DNA of 38,934 bases from an uncultured Bacteroidales bacterium (GTDB lineage: Bacteria > Bacteroidota > Bacteroidia > Bacteroidales > UBA932). Position 1 is the stretch's first letter. Each line of letters begins with the position of its first letter. This document shows positions 16,012-24,175 of this stretch, one piece after another. Below the pieces are notes generated by a model. It saw only the letters and a program-made list of their open reading frames with translations, was not told where the DNA came from and did no database searches. The stretch lies in contig ONBM01000012.1 of NCBI GenBank assembly GCA_900316045.1, positions 1 to 38,934 on the forward strand, in the 5' to 3' direction. Made by a program: the position numbers and the translations under genes.

Positions 16012-16953
16012 CTAACGGAATTTTTTGTCCTCATCGAGCATGCCGAGATAAGATGAATATCGTTCAGGGGCGATTTCGCCTTTCTCCACCGCTACTTTTA
16101 CCGCACAGCCAGGCTCGTGGGTGTGCGTGCAGGGAGTGAAGCGGCAGCCCTCGGAAATCTTCAGCATCTCAGGGAAATATTTCGCTATCTCTTCCTTTTC
16201 GAAGTCTATGAGGCCGAACCCTCTAAGGCCAGGCGAATCTATGATGAAACTGCCAGATGACAGGCGGTACATCTCGTACAAAGAAGTCGTGTGCCTGCCT
16301 TGGAGATGGGCCAGAGAGATGTCTGCTGTCTTCGGACAGAGAGATGGGTCCAATGCCTTGATAATGGAGGATTTCCCTACCCCGGACTCTCCGGCAAGGA
16401 GGCTCACGCTGCCTTTCGGCATCATGTTCATTAAGCCTTCCATTCCTTCTCCTCCGGTGGCAGAAGTCTCAATCACCTCGTAGCCTGCGTTTTGATATAT
16501 TCTTTCAAAATGCGCCACGTCCTCCGGAAATTCGGCTTTCAATATGTCTATTTTATTGAGGACTATCCTGACTGGCACTCCGTAGGCCTCGCAGGTCACG
16601 AGGAATCTGTCGAGGAATGGCAGCTTAATCTCAGGGAAATAGAGAGTTACGACGAGGAAGGCGCAGTCCAGGTTGGCAGCGATCACGTGCGTCTGCTTCG
16701 AGAGGTTCGAGGGGCGGCGCACTATGCAGTTGCGTCTGTCGCATACCTTCACGATCGAGGCCGGGTGCTGGATGGTAGCCTCCCGCACGGACTCCCATTC
16801 CACCATGTCTCCCACCGCAACCGGATTGGTGGACTCGCTCCCGTAAAGCCTTATCACGCCTTTCAGCACTGCCGGGAATGGTCTCCACTCCGGCAGCTGC
16901 GAGAGCAAGAAATGGCTTCCCGCATTCTTTATTACTATCGCTTTGCCTTGCAT
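16012..16953 (-). CDS. rsgA: Ribosome small-subunit GTPase RsgA
   Basis: The 313-aa protein matches RsgA, the circularly permuted GTPase that helps mature the 30S ribosomal subunit. Motifs occur in the permuted order: an N-terminal OB-like domain, G4 N133-K-I-D, SAT at 164-166, Walker A GESGVGKSS at 188-196, the HTT switch around 221-223 and G3 D239-S-P-G. A C-terminal zinc-binding set follows (C270, C275, H277, C283). The start is ATG at 16953; the open frame continues to 17076 but that part lacks homology-like features and runs over the promoter. A TATCTTTG box lies only 7 nt upstream. It is divergent from the polyprenyl synthetase. Confidence 0.97.
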   Translation of the reverse strand: MQGKAIVIKNAGSHFLLSQLPEWRPFPAVLKGVIRLYGSESTNPVAVGDMVEWESVREATIQHPASIVKVCDRRNCIVRRPSNLSKQTHVIAANLDCAFLVVTLYFPEIKLPFLDRFLVTCEAYGVPVRIVLNKIDILKAEFPEDVAHFERIYQNAGYEVIETSATGGEGMEGLMNMMPKGSVSLLAGESGVGKSSIIKALDPSLCPKTADISLAHLQGRHTTSLYEMYRLSSGSFIIDSPGLRGFGLIDFEKEEIAKYFPEMLKISEGCRFTPCTHTHEPGCAVKVAVEKGEIAPERYSSYLGMLDEDKKFR

Positions 16954-16960
16954 AATGTTG

Positions 16961-16991
16961 CAAAGATAAGAATTCCCTATTACAGCGAAAA
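16961..16991 (-). promoter_or_regulatory. Promoter of rsgA
   Basis: On the - strand TATCTTTG (16961-16968) fully matches TAnnTTTG, and TTTT at 16988-16991 lies at the standard 19-nt spacing as an approximate -33 element. Only 7 nt separate the box from the ATG at 16953, so the mRNA may have almost no leader. Confidence 0.6.
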
Positions 16992-16995
16992 TGCC

Positions 16996-17003
16996 TAAAT
17001 TTG
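16996..17003 (+). promoter_or_regulatory. -7 box of the polyprenyl synthetase gene
   Basis: TAAATTTG fully matches TAnnTTTG and lies 16 nt before the ATG at 17020. It is arranged back to back with the rsgA promoter in a 66-bp divergent region. The -33 position carries no clear match. Confidence 0.5.
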
Positions 17004-17019
17004 GGAAAAATACACAGCA

Positions 17020-18003
17020 ATGATTCAGGAAGCAGAAATTGACAAGGCCATCAAGGTCCTTTTTGACGAGATGCAATTCACGGACGAGCCTCGCGGGCTT
17101 TACGACCCGCTCAGGTACATGATAGAAATCGGCGGAAAGCGGATACGCCCAAGGCTTTGCTTGACGACATATTCATTGTATAAAGACTCTATTGGCGAAG
17201 AAATTCTCGATCCTGCCGCTGCGCTTGAGATTTTTCATAGTTTCACCCTGATCCACGATGACATCATGGATCGTTCCCCGCTCCGTCGCAAGATGCCGAC
17301 AGTATGGATAAAGTGGAGCCAGGACACGGCGATTCTCTCGGGGGACGTAATGTGCATCGACAGTTACGCCCGCATAGCCAAGGCTCCGAAAGATGTCCTG
17401 ATGCCGACTCTGGAACTTTTTTCGAAAACTGCCGCGCAGGTCTGCGAGGGTCAGCAGTATGACATGGAGTTCGAGAGCAAAGGGGTGGTGACAATGAATG
17501 ATTATATGAATATGATAGGCTTGAAGACCAGCGTCCTCATCGCCTGCGCCGCCAAGATGGGGGCTCTGATCGCAGGCGCCCCAAAGGAAGATTGCGATGC
17601 CCTTTACGAATATGGCTACTACCTTGGCTTGGCGTTCCAGGTCCAGGACGACTATCTTGACGCTTTTGGAAATGAAGCCGTGTTCGGAAAGCCTATCGGA
17701 GGGGACATCCTGAACAGCAAGAAGAGCTGGCTGACGGTTCAGGCCATGGAGAAGGCCGACGAAAGCCTTAAGCGGAAAATATCGGAAATAATGTCTTCTA
17801 AGGCTGCCACGGCATCGGAAAAAGCAGCCAAGATCAATTCCATGCTGGAAATATATTCCCAGCTTCAAGTCGCTCAGGACGCCAAGTCCGAAATCATCTC
17901 CCTGACTGGCAAGGCACTCTCCTTCGCCCGCAAAGCCTGCAAAGATTCCGCCTACGGAACCATGGAACGCTTCGCTGAGAACCTCATCGGCCGCCAAAGC
18001 TAA
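17020..18003 (+). CDS. Polyprenyl (isoprenyl) diphosphate synthase
   Basis: The 327-aa protein is a trans-isoprenyl diphosphate synthase. It has GGKRIRPRL near residue 38, the first aspartate-rich motif D80-D-I-M-D84 followed by RR, and the second motif Q-D210-D-Y-L-D214. These bind the magnesium-diphosphate of the allylic substrate during chain elongation with isopentenyl diphosphate. Product length (farnesyl, geranylgeranyl or longer) cannot be set from motifs alone. Two aromatic-poor positions before the first motif (FHSFTLIHDD) suggest more than one elongation step. It starts at an ATG 16 nt after a -7 box, divergent from rsgA. A 73-bp tandem repeat begins 5 nt after the stop. Confidence 0.94.
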   Translation: MIQEAEIDKAIKVLFDEMQFTDEPRGLYDPLRYMIEIGGKRIRPRLCLTTYSLYKDSIGEEILDPAAALEIFHSFTLIHDDIMDRSPLRRKMPTVWIKWSQDTAILSGDVMCIDSYARIAKAPKDVLMPTLELFSKTAAQVCEGQQYDMEFESKGVVTMNDYMNMIGLKTSVLIACAAKMGALIAGAPKEDCDALYEYGYYLGLAFQVQDDYLDAFGNEAVFGKPIGGDILNSKKSWLTVQAMEKADESLKRKISEIMSSKAATASEKAAKINSMLEIYSQLQVAQDAKSEIISLTGKALSFARKACKDSAYGTMERFAENLIGRQS

Positions 18004-18007
18004 CAGC

Positions 18008-18190
18008 GCCACAATAATCTTTGCGATGGATGGAGGGCCTCACCTTTCAGCCTCTTCGTGACTATGTGCCTTTCCTTGAAGCCACAATAATCTTTGCGAC
18101 GGATGGAGGGCCTCACCTTTCAGCCTCTTCGTGACTATGTGCCTTTCCTTGAAGCCACAATAATCTTTGCGACGGATGGAGGGCCTCACC
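18008..18190. repeat. 73-bp tandem repeat, 2.5 copies
   Basis: Two full copies (18008-18080 and 18081-18153) and a 37-bp partial copy (18154-18190) are nearly identical; one T/C difference is visible, in GCGATGGA against GCGACGGA. The unit starts GCCACAATAATCTTTGCG and ends CTTTCCTTGAA. The period is not a multiple of three and no ORF is maintained. The array begins 5 nt after the polyprenyl synthetase stop codon, so it lies in that gene's 3' untranslated region. Confidence 0.95.
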
Positions 18191-18270
18191 CCTTCGGAAA
18201 ACTATCCTTTAGGACAAACTCACCCCTAACGCGCCATTCGGACCTGGCCTCTTGCCCTGGCTGCCTTTTG
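18191..18270. other. Intergenic stretch with degenerate repeat pieces
   Basis: No coding frame is credible. A GCCATTCGGACCTGG motif near 18231 is a shortened form of the CCGGACCTG palindromic units that follow in the repeat at 18271-18562. Confidence 0.4.
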
Positions 18271-18562
18271 CCATTCCGGACCTGGCCAGAAATCTAGGTA
18301 CGCATTTCCCCGTCATCCGGACCTAATCCGGAATCTAGGCTTGCGGAAACCAGATCCTGAATCAAGTTCAGGATGGGCTGCTGGGGGCGGAGCCTAAGGG
18401 CTTTGTGAAATTTGTCGCGAAATTTGTCGGCAATGGTGATATGTAATAGGAGCTCTGATTAACGTATATGTGTTTCCGACCCTGCTTCCGAAGGTGGGGC
18501 CGGCAATGGGTGGGCTACAAAGGTGGTGCCGCAGAGCATGCAGCTGTTGCCGACGATTCAAA
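18271..18562. repeat. Left copy of the ~280-290-bp repeat flanking the transposase-like gene
   Basis: Landmarks in order: TCCGGACCTGGCC with AATCTAGGTACG; CGTCATCCGGACCTAATCCGG with a TCCGGA/TCCGGA hairpin; GGCTTGCGGAAACCAG; a perfect hairpin ATCCTGAA (18354-18361)/TTCAGGAT (18367-18374); GGGCTGCTGGGGGCGGAGCC; then a structured block from GTCGGCAA (18426-18433) to TTGCCGAC (18547-18554), which are exact inverted ends. The same order recurs at 19632-19910. This copy differs by a local 12-base duplication, GAAATTTGTCGC, at about 18407-18430. Confidence 0.85.
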
Positions 18563-18715
18563 GTACATAAATAACATCGCACCCACCATCCATTCCTAAC
18601 GCCCAACATCGCCTCGTCATTTTACGAATTTCAAGAAAAGAATTCCTTCCATGGCATATGTGGGAAATATTACGTAACTTAGACGATAACATATTAATAA
18701 CTAAACAATAAAGCT
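18563..18715 (+). other. Leader region of the transposase-like gene
   Basis: This 153-bp AT-rich stretch is unique to the left side of the gene and has no ORF. It contains TAACTTAG at 18675-18682, a seven-of-eight match to the -7 consensus TAnnTTTG, 33 nt before the ATG at 18716. The same octamer precedes the SGNH hydrolase gene. Confidence 0.35.
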
Positions 18716-19606
18716 ATGGAAAGCTATTATCCACCTATTGCAGTCACAGACTGCTTCCACATTTACTCCAACGGCAAGAAAGTCAATCTTCTTTTCTCTT
18801 CAAGAGAAGAGAAGATATTCATGATGAATCTTCTGGCTATCACTTCCTACTCTTGCAGCGTCAAGCTTCTGGTACATCAGATCCTAGACACTCACTTCCA
18901 TCTTATCGTCGCAGGGAAAGTCTCATCCTGCGCCAGATTCCGGAATGTCTTGCTAATAAAAATGATAAAATTCATAAAGCAGAAAGGCTCCAGGGCATAT
19001 TCTAATGGGGATTTCGAGGTTTCGATGTCACCCATAAACGAGGCCACGGAATTGAAGAACAAATTCATGTATGTCTACAGGAATGCCATAGTGGCGGATT
19101 TCAAGCTGATGCCTTGGGAATATGAATGGGGACCAGGAAACATCTATTTTGTTGACCACTCGGCCCTCTCCAATATTGGCAGGCCACTTGTGGATTTTAC
19201 ATATAATGCTCAGATGAAAATGTTCCACTCAAAGGTGAAACTGCCTGCAGATTGGAGAGTGAACGAGGAGGGGATGATTTTGCCTCACAGCTACATAGAC
19301 TGGAGGAGAGTTGAGGACATGTTCGGGCGGTCGAGGGTGTTCCTTGCTTTCTTGCATCAGGGCAAAGATAAAAATGTGAGCATGAATCCTTATGATGCAT
19401 TCAAGGCAAAGGAGGCGGATCTTCGAAAGGAAGCCGAAGAATTGTGCATGAATATCTTCAATTGCAAGTTGAAGGGTGCCAGCCTGGAGCAGAGAATCGC
19501 ATTAGCAAAAAAGGAGTGGGGTGACAGACGCACATTCTCTTTACCGTTGCTTTCCCGCGTTATCCTGATAGACGAAACAGTTCTACGCAACATCCTGGAG
19601 CCATAA
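18716..19606 (+). CDS. REP-associated tyrosine transposase-like protein (Y1/IS200-type HUH nuclease)
   Basis: The 296-aa product resembles RAYT/Y1 transposases. It has an N-terminal strand with CFHIYSNGKKVNLLF, a helix with EEKIFMMNLL, a HUH motif H60-F-H62 in DTHFHLIVAG, and YVYRNAIVADF with candidate nucleophiles Y119 or Y121. The last occupies the place of the usual Y-x-x-NPVxAGL segment. WEYEWGPGNIYF follows, as in RAYT proteins where a W-S-S-x-x-x-Y motif is common. Y1 enzymes cut and rejoin single-stranded DNA at hairpins. About 140 residues follow the core, longer than most RAYTs, and could bind DNA. The gene lies between near-identical palindrome-rich repeats, which strongly fits the RAYT/REP arrangement. 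The usual NP is replaced by NA, so activity is uncertain. Confidence 0.65.
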   Translation: MESYYPPIAVTDCFHIYSNGKKVNLLFSSREEKIFMMNLLAITSYSCSVKLLVHQILDTHFHLIVAGKVSSCARFRNVLLIKMIKFIKQKGSRAYSNGDFEVSMSPINEATELKNKFMYVYRNAIVADFKLMPWEYEWGPGNIYFVDHSALSNIGRPLVDFTYNAQMKMFHSKVKLPADWRVNEEGMILPHSYIDWRRVEDMFGRSRVFLAFLHQGKDKNVSMNPYDAFKAKEADLRKEAEELCMNIFNCKLKGASLEQRIALAKKEWGDRRTFSLPLLSRVILIDETVLRNILEP

Positions 19607-19631
19607 GGATAAGCCTCGCATTTTCACGTCA

Positions 19632-19910
19632 TCCGGACCTGACAAGAAATCTAGGTACGAATTTTCCCCGCCTTCCCGGACCTGATCCGGAATCAAGGCT
19701 TGCGGAAACCAGATCCTGAATCAAGTTCAGGATGGGCTGCTGGGGGCGGAGCCTAAGGGCTTTGTGGAATTTGTCGGCAATGGTGATATGTAATAGGAGC
19801 TCTGATTAACGTATAAGTGTTTCCGACCATGCTTCCGAAGGTGGGGTCGGCAATGGGTGGGCTAGACTGGCGGTGCTGCTGAGCATACGACTGTTGCCGA
19901 TGATTTTAGG
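19632..19910. repeat. Right copy of the ~280-290-bp repeat flanking the transposase-like gene
   Basis: It repeats the left copy in the same orientation: TCCGGACCTG ... AATCTAGGTACGAATTTTCC, CCCGGACCTGATCCGG, GGCTTGCGGAAACCAG, the hairpin ATCCTGAA (19713-19720)/TTCAGGAT (19726-19733), and the GTCGGCAA-starting block from 19773. Its second half is also unit 1 of the 208-bp tandem array that continues to 20360, so the two repeat systems are nested. Confidence 0.85.
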
Positions 19911-20360
19911 GTTTCACTGGTGGACGTTCCGGGGAGCAGATGGGATGCTGGGGGAGGAGCTTAAGGGTTTTGTGATATTTGTCGGCAATGGTAATATGTA
20001 ATAGGAGCTCTGATTAACGTATAAGTGTTACCGACCTAGCTTTCGAAGGTGGGGTCGGCTATGGGTGGGCTAGACTGGCGGTGCCGCAGAGCATGCGACT
20101 GCTGCCGATGATTTTAGGGTTTCACTGGTGGACGTTCCGGGGAGCAGATGGGATGCTGGGGGAGGAGCTTAAGGGTTTTGTGATATTTGTCGGCAATTGT
20201 AATATGTAATAGGAACTCTGATTAACGTATAAGTGTTACCGACCTAGCTTTCGAAGGAGGGGTCGGCAATGGGTGGGCTAGACTGGTGGTGCCGCAGAGC
20301 ATGCGACTGTTGCCGACGATTCTAGAGTTTCACTGGAGAACGTTCCGGGAAGCAGATGGC
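19732..20360. repeat. 208-bp tandem array, three units, running into the metallophosphoesterase 3' end
   Basis: The anchor GTCGGCAAT recurs at 19773, 19981 and 20189, exactly 208 bp apart. Each unit contains ATATGTAATAGGA, CTCTGATTAACGTATAAGTG, a CCGACC/GGTCGG pairing, GGGTGGGCTAGACTGG, GCATRCGACTG and a TTGCCGA-type end that pairs with the GTCGGCAA start. Units differ by scattered substitutions. The junction TTTCACTGG ... ACGTTCC ... AGCAGATGG is present after every unit. In the last one it is the end of the metallophosphoesterase reading frame. Confidence 0.9.
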
Positions 20361-21412
20361 CTGCGGCGGAGGGTGAGGATGTCTATTTCGGGCCAGGAGC
20401 CGAAGCGGAATGGGATATTGCCTCCGGAGCCGGTGCTGACGAAGAGTTTCTGAATGACCGCATGGGCGGCGTTGGGGGCAGTATTGGGGGCTGAAGATGC
20501 TGGGACGGAGAGGGCGGCGGCAGGGGCAAGGGCAGAAGGGGCGGTGTATAGGCCGGCCCATTGGCGGAAAATCAGCATAGATGGAGAGATGCCCCAGAGG
20601 CGGAACTGCCAGGCATGGGTGTGGCCGGATAGGGTTAGATCGATGTCTGTCTGGAGCAGCACGGTGCTCTCCCAGAAAGTCGGGTCGTGGCTCAGAAGGA
20701 TTTTGAACATCCCATCTGGCACTCCAGAAAGGGCCTTAGGCAGATTGGCACGCTGGGGATAGGGATATCTTCTGCCTTGATTCTCAACCCCAATCAGAGC
20801 GATGCTGTCCTTACCATGTCTAATAACCGCATTCTCATTGAGCAGGAGATGCCAGCCCATGGAGCGTTCCATATCCTGTATCTCCTGAATGCATCGGGCT
20901 CGCTGAGAGGCAGTCAGGCGATCATTGTACATCACGTAGTCATGGTTGCCCATGATGGACCATACTCCGTCCGGAGCATGTAAGCCAGATAAGATTTCCG
21001 TGAAAGGCCGAAGTTCCGAAGGCATATAATTCACTATGTCCCCCGTAAAAACGATGATGTCCGGCTGCTCTGCCATGGTCTTGCGTACCTCTCGTGCTAT
21101 GGTCTTATGGCTGAAACGATATGTACCAAGATGAAGGTCGGAGAGTTGCGCTATTTTATAGCCGTCGAAAGCCTCTGGAAGGTCGTCAAAGAATATGTCG
21201 ACGTGCCTCACAGTGACCAGGCGCCATCCGAAGGCAAGGCCGAAGATGAAGCAGCAAACTGCGCCAACGAAAAAGGCCTTACCAATTCTGCGAGCATGCT
21301 TCCCAACTGGTTTTATGAATATGCCAATGAGTTTGCTGACTGCCAAAGGCAGAAAATACGACGCCGAAAATGCTGTCGCGACAAGTGCAAATATTACGAA
21401 TATGAAGGTCAT
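20330..21412 (-). CDS. Membrane-anchored metallophosphoesterase (YkuE/LpxG-like)
   Basis: The 360-aa protein has two N-terminal hydrophobic segments (about 3-30 and 45-65) and then a calcineurin-like phosphoesterase domain: D92-x-H94 in LSDLHLGTY, GD in VFTGDIVNYM, G155-N-H-D158, a His in LLSHDPTFWE, and G263-H-T-H266. These are metal ligands for hydrolysis of phosphoesters. Family members act on UDP-diacylglucosamine or other membrane-linked substrates, but which one applies here is not visible. Between GLYTAPS and KLFVSTGSGG lies an Ala/Pro/Ser-rich insertion of about 25 residues encoded by a very G-rich stretch (20464-20552). The stop codon and last codons lie inside the final unit of a 208-bp repeat array. 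The gene starts 24 nt after pyrF and is probably the last gene of that transcript. Confidence 0.92.
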   Translation of the reverse strand: MTFIFVIFALVATAFSASYFLPLAVSKLIGIFIKPVGKHARRIGKAFFVGAVCCFIFGLAFGWRLVTVRHVDIFFDDLPEAFDGYKIAQLSDLHLGTYRFSHKTIAREVRKTMAEQPDIIVFTGDIVNYMPSELRPFTEILSGLHAPDGVWSIMGNHDYVMYNDRLTASQRARCIQEIQDMERSMGWHLLLNENAVIRHGKDSIALIGVENQGRRYPYPQRANLPKALSGVPDGMFKILLSHDPTFWESTVLLQTDIDLTLSGHTHAWQFRLWGISPSMLIFRQWAGLYTAPSALAPAAALSVPASSAPNTAPNAAHAVIQKLFVSTGSGGNIPFRFGSWPEIDILTLRRRPSASRNVLQ

Positions 21413-21436
21413 CTGCGAATCATGGCAGACATAAGG

Positions 21437-22264
21437 TCAGCCTTTGAAAATTGCAGTTCGGGAAGCCACCGCTGCGGCGGCTTGGGCGTAATCTTCTCCA
21501 GAAGAAGCGTAAAGGATAGCTCGCGAGGAGTTAATTAATAGCCCGCCTTTCGCACTCGCCCCATTGGCGATTACCTCCTCTGCGCTTCCCCCCTGAGCAC
21601 CTACGCCTGGCACCAAGAAGAAATTATCCGGGCAAAACGCACGGATTTCTTTCAGCTTGCCAGCCTTCGTGGCTCCCACCACGAACATCATGTTATCAGG
21701 AGTGGAAATGGACATCATTTTCTCCATCACCGCCCGATACAGAGGCTTACCCTCCACACCATAAGCAGTGTCATTGATGAGGCCTTGGAAGTCAGACGAC
21801 GAAGGATTGGAAGAGAGTGCCACCACTATGGCATAGCGACCAGGATATTCAAGAAATGGAGTGACCGTCTCGCTGCCCATGTAGGGCGAGAGCGTCACAG
21901 CGTCGAAATCGAATGTCTCAAAAAGCGTGCGGGCATACATCTTAGCCGTATTTCCGATGTCTCCCCTTTTAGCGTCGGCGATTATGAACTCTTCTGGATG
22001 GCTCGAACGAATATATTCAACCGTCTTCCCAAGCACGTCCCAGCCAGCCGCCCCAAGATATTCATAAAAAGCAAGATTCGGCTTGAAAGCAACGCAATGC
22101 GGAGCAGTGGCATCTACTATGCGTCTGTTGAATTCCAACACTGCTTCCGGAACGCTGCGACCAGACTTGACGCATTCAGGCAGTTTTGCATAGTCGGTGT
22201 CCAGCCCCACGCAGAGCATGGCACGCTTAGATCGAATCTGTCTGAATATGTCGTCTGTCGTCAT
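21437..22264 (-). CDS. pyrF: Orotidine 5'-phosphate decarboxylase (type 2)
   Basis: The 275-aa enzyme makes UMP from OMP in pyrimidine synthesis. It has MLCVGLDTD near the N-terminus, the catalytic Lys/Asp motif [15 protein letters not shown], a [13 protein letters not shown] strand and the phosphate-binding [11 protein letters not shown]. Its length of about 275 residues and VGAT motif place it in the longer PyrF subgroup rather than the ~230-aa enterobacterial form. Its ATG overlaps the clpX stop by 4 nt (ATGA), so translation is probably coupled. No pyrimidine genes adjoin it. Confidence 0.97.
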   Translation of the reverse strand: MTTDDIFRQIRSKRAMLCVGLDTDYAKLPECVKSGRSVPEAVLEFNRRIVDATAPHCVAFKPNLAFYEYLGAAGWDVLGKTVEYIRSSHPEEFIIADAKRGDIGNTAKMYARTLFETFDFDAVTLSPYMGSETVTPFLEYPGRYAIVVALSSNPSSSDFQGLINDTAYGVEGKPLYRAVMEKMMSISTPDNMMFVVGATKAGKLKEIRAFCPDNFFLVPGVGAQGGSAEEVIANGASAKGGLLINSSRAILYASSGEDYAQAAAAVASRTAIFKG

Positions 22265-23502
22265 TGCTGAATGGAATTTTCAAGTTTCTGCTGAGCGTAC
22301 TTCAAGGTGACGGTGAAAGTCTTCTTGCTGGAAGACGGGGCATCGTACATGGCATCGTCAAAAATCTGCTCGCAGATGGAACGCAGTCCACGGGCTCCAA
22401 GCTTATTGCTTATCGCAGTGTCGACGATGAGCTCTTTCACCCCAGGCTCTATTTTCAGCGTCATGCCATCCATTTCGAAAAGCTTCTCATACTGCTTCAG
22501 AATGGCATTTTTCGGTTCCGTCAGAATCCTCATAAGCGCATCCCTGTCCAGCTGATCAAGATAAGTGATGACTGGCAGACGGCCTATTATTTCAGGAATC
22601 AGGCCGTAAGCTCTCATGTCCTGGGCATCCACATATTTCAGCAGACTGTTCCTGTCCACCCTCTGTTTCTTCGTGGCGCCAAAACCAATCACCTGAGTGT
22701 TCAGTCGCTGGGCAATCTTTCTCTCAATGCCCTCGAATGCTCCTCCGCAAATGAAGAGAATATTCTGAGTGTTAACGTGAATGAACTCCTGCTCCGGATG
22801 CTTCCTGCCTCCCTCTGGCGGCACATTTATCACATTCCCTTCAAGCAGCTTAAGCATAGCCTGCTGAACGCCCTCGCCAGAGACATCTCTGGTAATGGAC
22901 GGGTTGTCGCTCTTGCGGGCTATCTTGTCTATCTCGTCGATGAAAACTATCCCCCTCTCAGCCTTAGCTACATCGTAATCTGCCTCTTGCAGAAGCCTTG
23001 TCAAAATGCTCTCCACATCCTCACCGACATAACCAGCCTCCGTGAGCACCGTTGCGTCTACGATTGTGAACGGCACATTCAGCATCTTAGCGATGGTCCT
23101 GGCCAGCAATGTCTTGCCAGTTCCGGTAGGCCCCACGAGCAAGATATTGGATTTCTCCAGCTCCACCCCATCGTCCGGCTTGTCCACCAGATTATGGTTG
23201 ATTCGCTTATAATGGTTGTAGACGGCCACGGAAAGCACTTTTTTCGTGCGATCCTGGCCGATGACATATTCATCAAGAAACGCCTTTATCTCTTTAGGCT
23301 TCTTAACGTCCTTTATCTTTCCCAGATCATTATTCCTCGCATTGGGGCTTGTCAGATCCCTAAGATAGCTGTGAGCCAGCTCGACGCAGTCGCTGCATAT
23401 GCAGCCGTCAAGCCCCTCCATGAGGAAAGGCACCTCGTTCTCCTTCCTTCCGCAGAACACGCAGTGCCTTCCTCCCCTGGATGTTGTCTTTCCGCTTGCC
23501 AT
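22261..23502 (-). CDS. clpX: ATP-dependent Clp protease ATP-binding subunit ClpX
   Basis: The 413-aa AAA+ unfoldase feeds tagged substrates to ClpP. It has an N-terminal zinc-binding domain (C14, C17, C36, C39), Walker A G124-PTGTGKT131, pore loop GYVG at 157-160, Walker B FIDE at 187-190, and [18 protein letters not shown] with the downstream sensor regions. Length and motif order match the family. The start directly adjoins the clpP stop, which is the usual clpP-clpX arrangement. The gene ends in TGA, confirming that UGA is a stop in this genome. Confidence 0.98.
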   Translation of the reverse strand: MASGKTTSRGGRHCVFCGRKENEVPFLMEGLDGCICSDCVELAHSYLRDLTSPNARNNDLGKIKDVKKPKEIKAFLDEYVIGQDRTKKVLSVAVYNHYKRINHNLVDKPDDGVELEKSNILLVGPTGTGKTLLARTIAKMLNVPFTIVDATVLTEAGYVGEDVESILTRLLQEADYDVAKAERGIVFIDEIDKIARKSDNPSITRDVSGEGVQQAMLKLLEGNVINVPPEGGRKHPEQEFIHVNTQNILFICGGAFEGIERKIAQRLNTQVIGFGATKKQRVDRNSLLKYVDAQDMRAYGLIPEIIGRLPVITYLDQLDRDALMRILTEPKNAILKQYEKLFEMDGMTLKIEPGVKELIVDTAISNKLGARGLRSICEQIFDDAMYDAPSSSKKTFTVTLKYAQQKLENSIQQ

Positions 23503-24174
23503 CTATTTTGTTTTCTTAGTGAGAATCTCGTCTACCATGCCATACTCAAGAGCTTCCTGAGCATTCATCCAATAATCCCTGTCCGCATCCTTGAATACCT
23601 TATCGAAAGGCTGGCCGGAATGCTCGGAGATTATTGTATAGAGCTCGGTTCTCATCTTCTCTATTTCCTTGGCTGCGATCATGATGTCAGAAGCCTGTCC
23701 CTGAGCGCCTCCGAGTGGTTGATGGATCAGCACCCTTGCATGAGGCAGGCAGGAACGCTTGCCTTTAGATCCGGCGCAGAGTAGCACCGAACCCATGGAT
23801 GCCGCCTGGCCGATGCAGATGGTCGCCACATCGGGCTCAACGAGCTGCATCGTGTCGTAGATCGCAAGACCGGATGTCACTACTCCGCCAGGGGTATTGA
23901 CATACAGCGATATGTCTGCCGATGGATCCGTGGATGCAAGATACAGCAACTGAGCCGTGATGATGTTGGCTACATCGTCATTGATCTGTACGCCCAGGAA
24001 TATGATTCTGTCCATCATCAAGCGACTGAAAACATCCATAGAGGCGACATTCAGCTTCCTCTCTTCGATGATCGTCGGATTGATGTAATCGTCAACCGCT
24101 CTTTTGTAATCGTCCAAGGTATTGGAATTCAGCCCTCTGCCTTTGACGGCATATTCATTGAAATTATCTTTCAT
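23503..24174 (-). CDS. clpP: ATP-dependent Clp protease proteolytic subunit ClpP
   Basis: The 223-aa serine protease has the catalytic Ser in GQAASMGS (S126) and His in LIHQPLGG (H151), with the acidic residue expected near 197-201 (KDADRDYWM). It forms the tetradecameric chamber used by ClpX. An N-terminal stretch of about 30 residues before [10 protein letters not shown] is longer than the mature form and may be processed. It starts 1 nt after the tig stop and abuts clpX. Confidence 0.98.
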   Translation of the reverse strand: MKDNFNEYAVKGRGLNSNTLDDYKRAVDDYINPTIIEERKLNVASMDVFSRLMMDRIIFLGVQINDDVANIITAQLLYLASTDPSADISLYVNTPGGVVTSGLAIYDTMQLVEPDVATICIGQAASMGSVLLCAGSKGKRSCLPHARVLIHQPLGGAQGQASDIMIAAKEIEKMRTELYTIISEHSGQPFDKVFKDADRDYWMNAQEALEYGMVDEILTKKTK

Positions 24175-24175
24175 A

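Larger units (their letters stand above)
18271..19910 (+). mobile_element. Candidate RAYT-like unit: Y1-transposase-like gene between direct repeats
   Basis: A single HUH-type gene (18716-19606) sits between two direct copies of a palindrome-rich repeat (18271-18562 and 19632-19910). Known RAYT systems consist of such a gene flanked by REP palindromes. No target-site duplication was identified and the repeats may instead reflect local duplication, so the mobile-element reading is provisional. Confidence 0.4.

Noticed and set aside
16954..17076. N-terminal extension of RsgA by 41 codons
   Set aside because: It covers both divergent promoters and even the start of the polyprenyl synthetase gene; RsgA normally starts near MQGKAIVIK.
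18271..20360. Possible inverted-repeat-bounded insertion sequence with a DDE transposase
   Set aside because: The flanking repeats are direct, not terminal inverted repeats, and the gene has HUH/Y1 features rather than a DDE pattern.
22264..23784. 506-aa open frame on the + strand
   Set aside because: It is antisense to clpX and clpP, whose motifs are complete on the - strand. The long open frame reflects codon bias of those genes.
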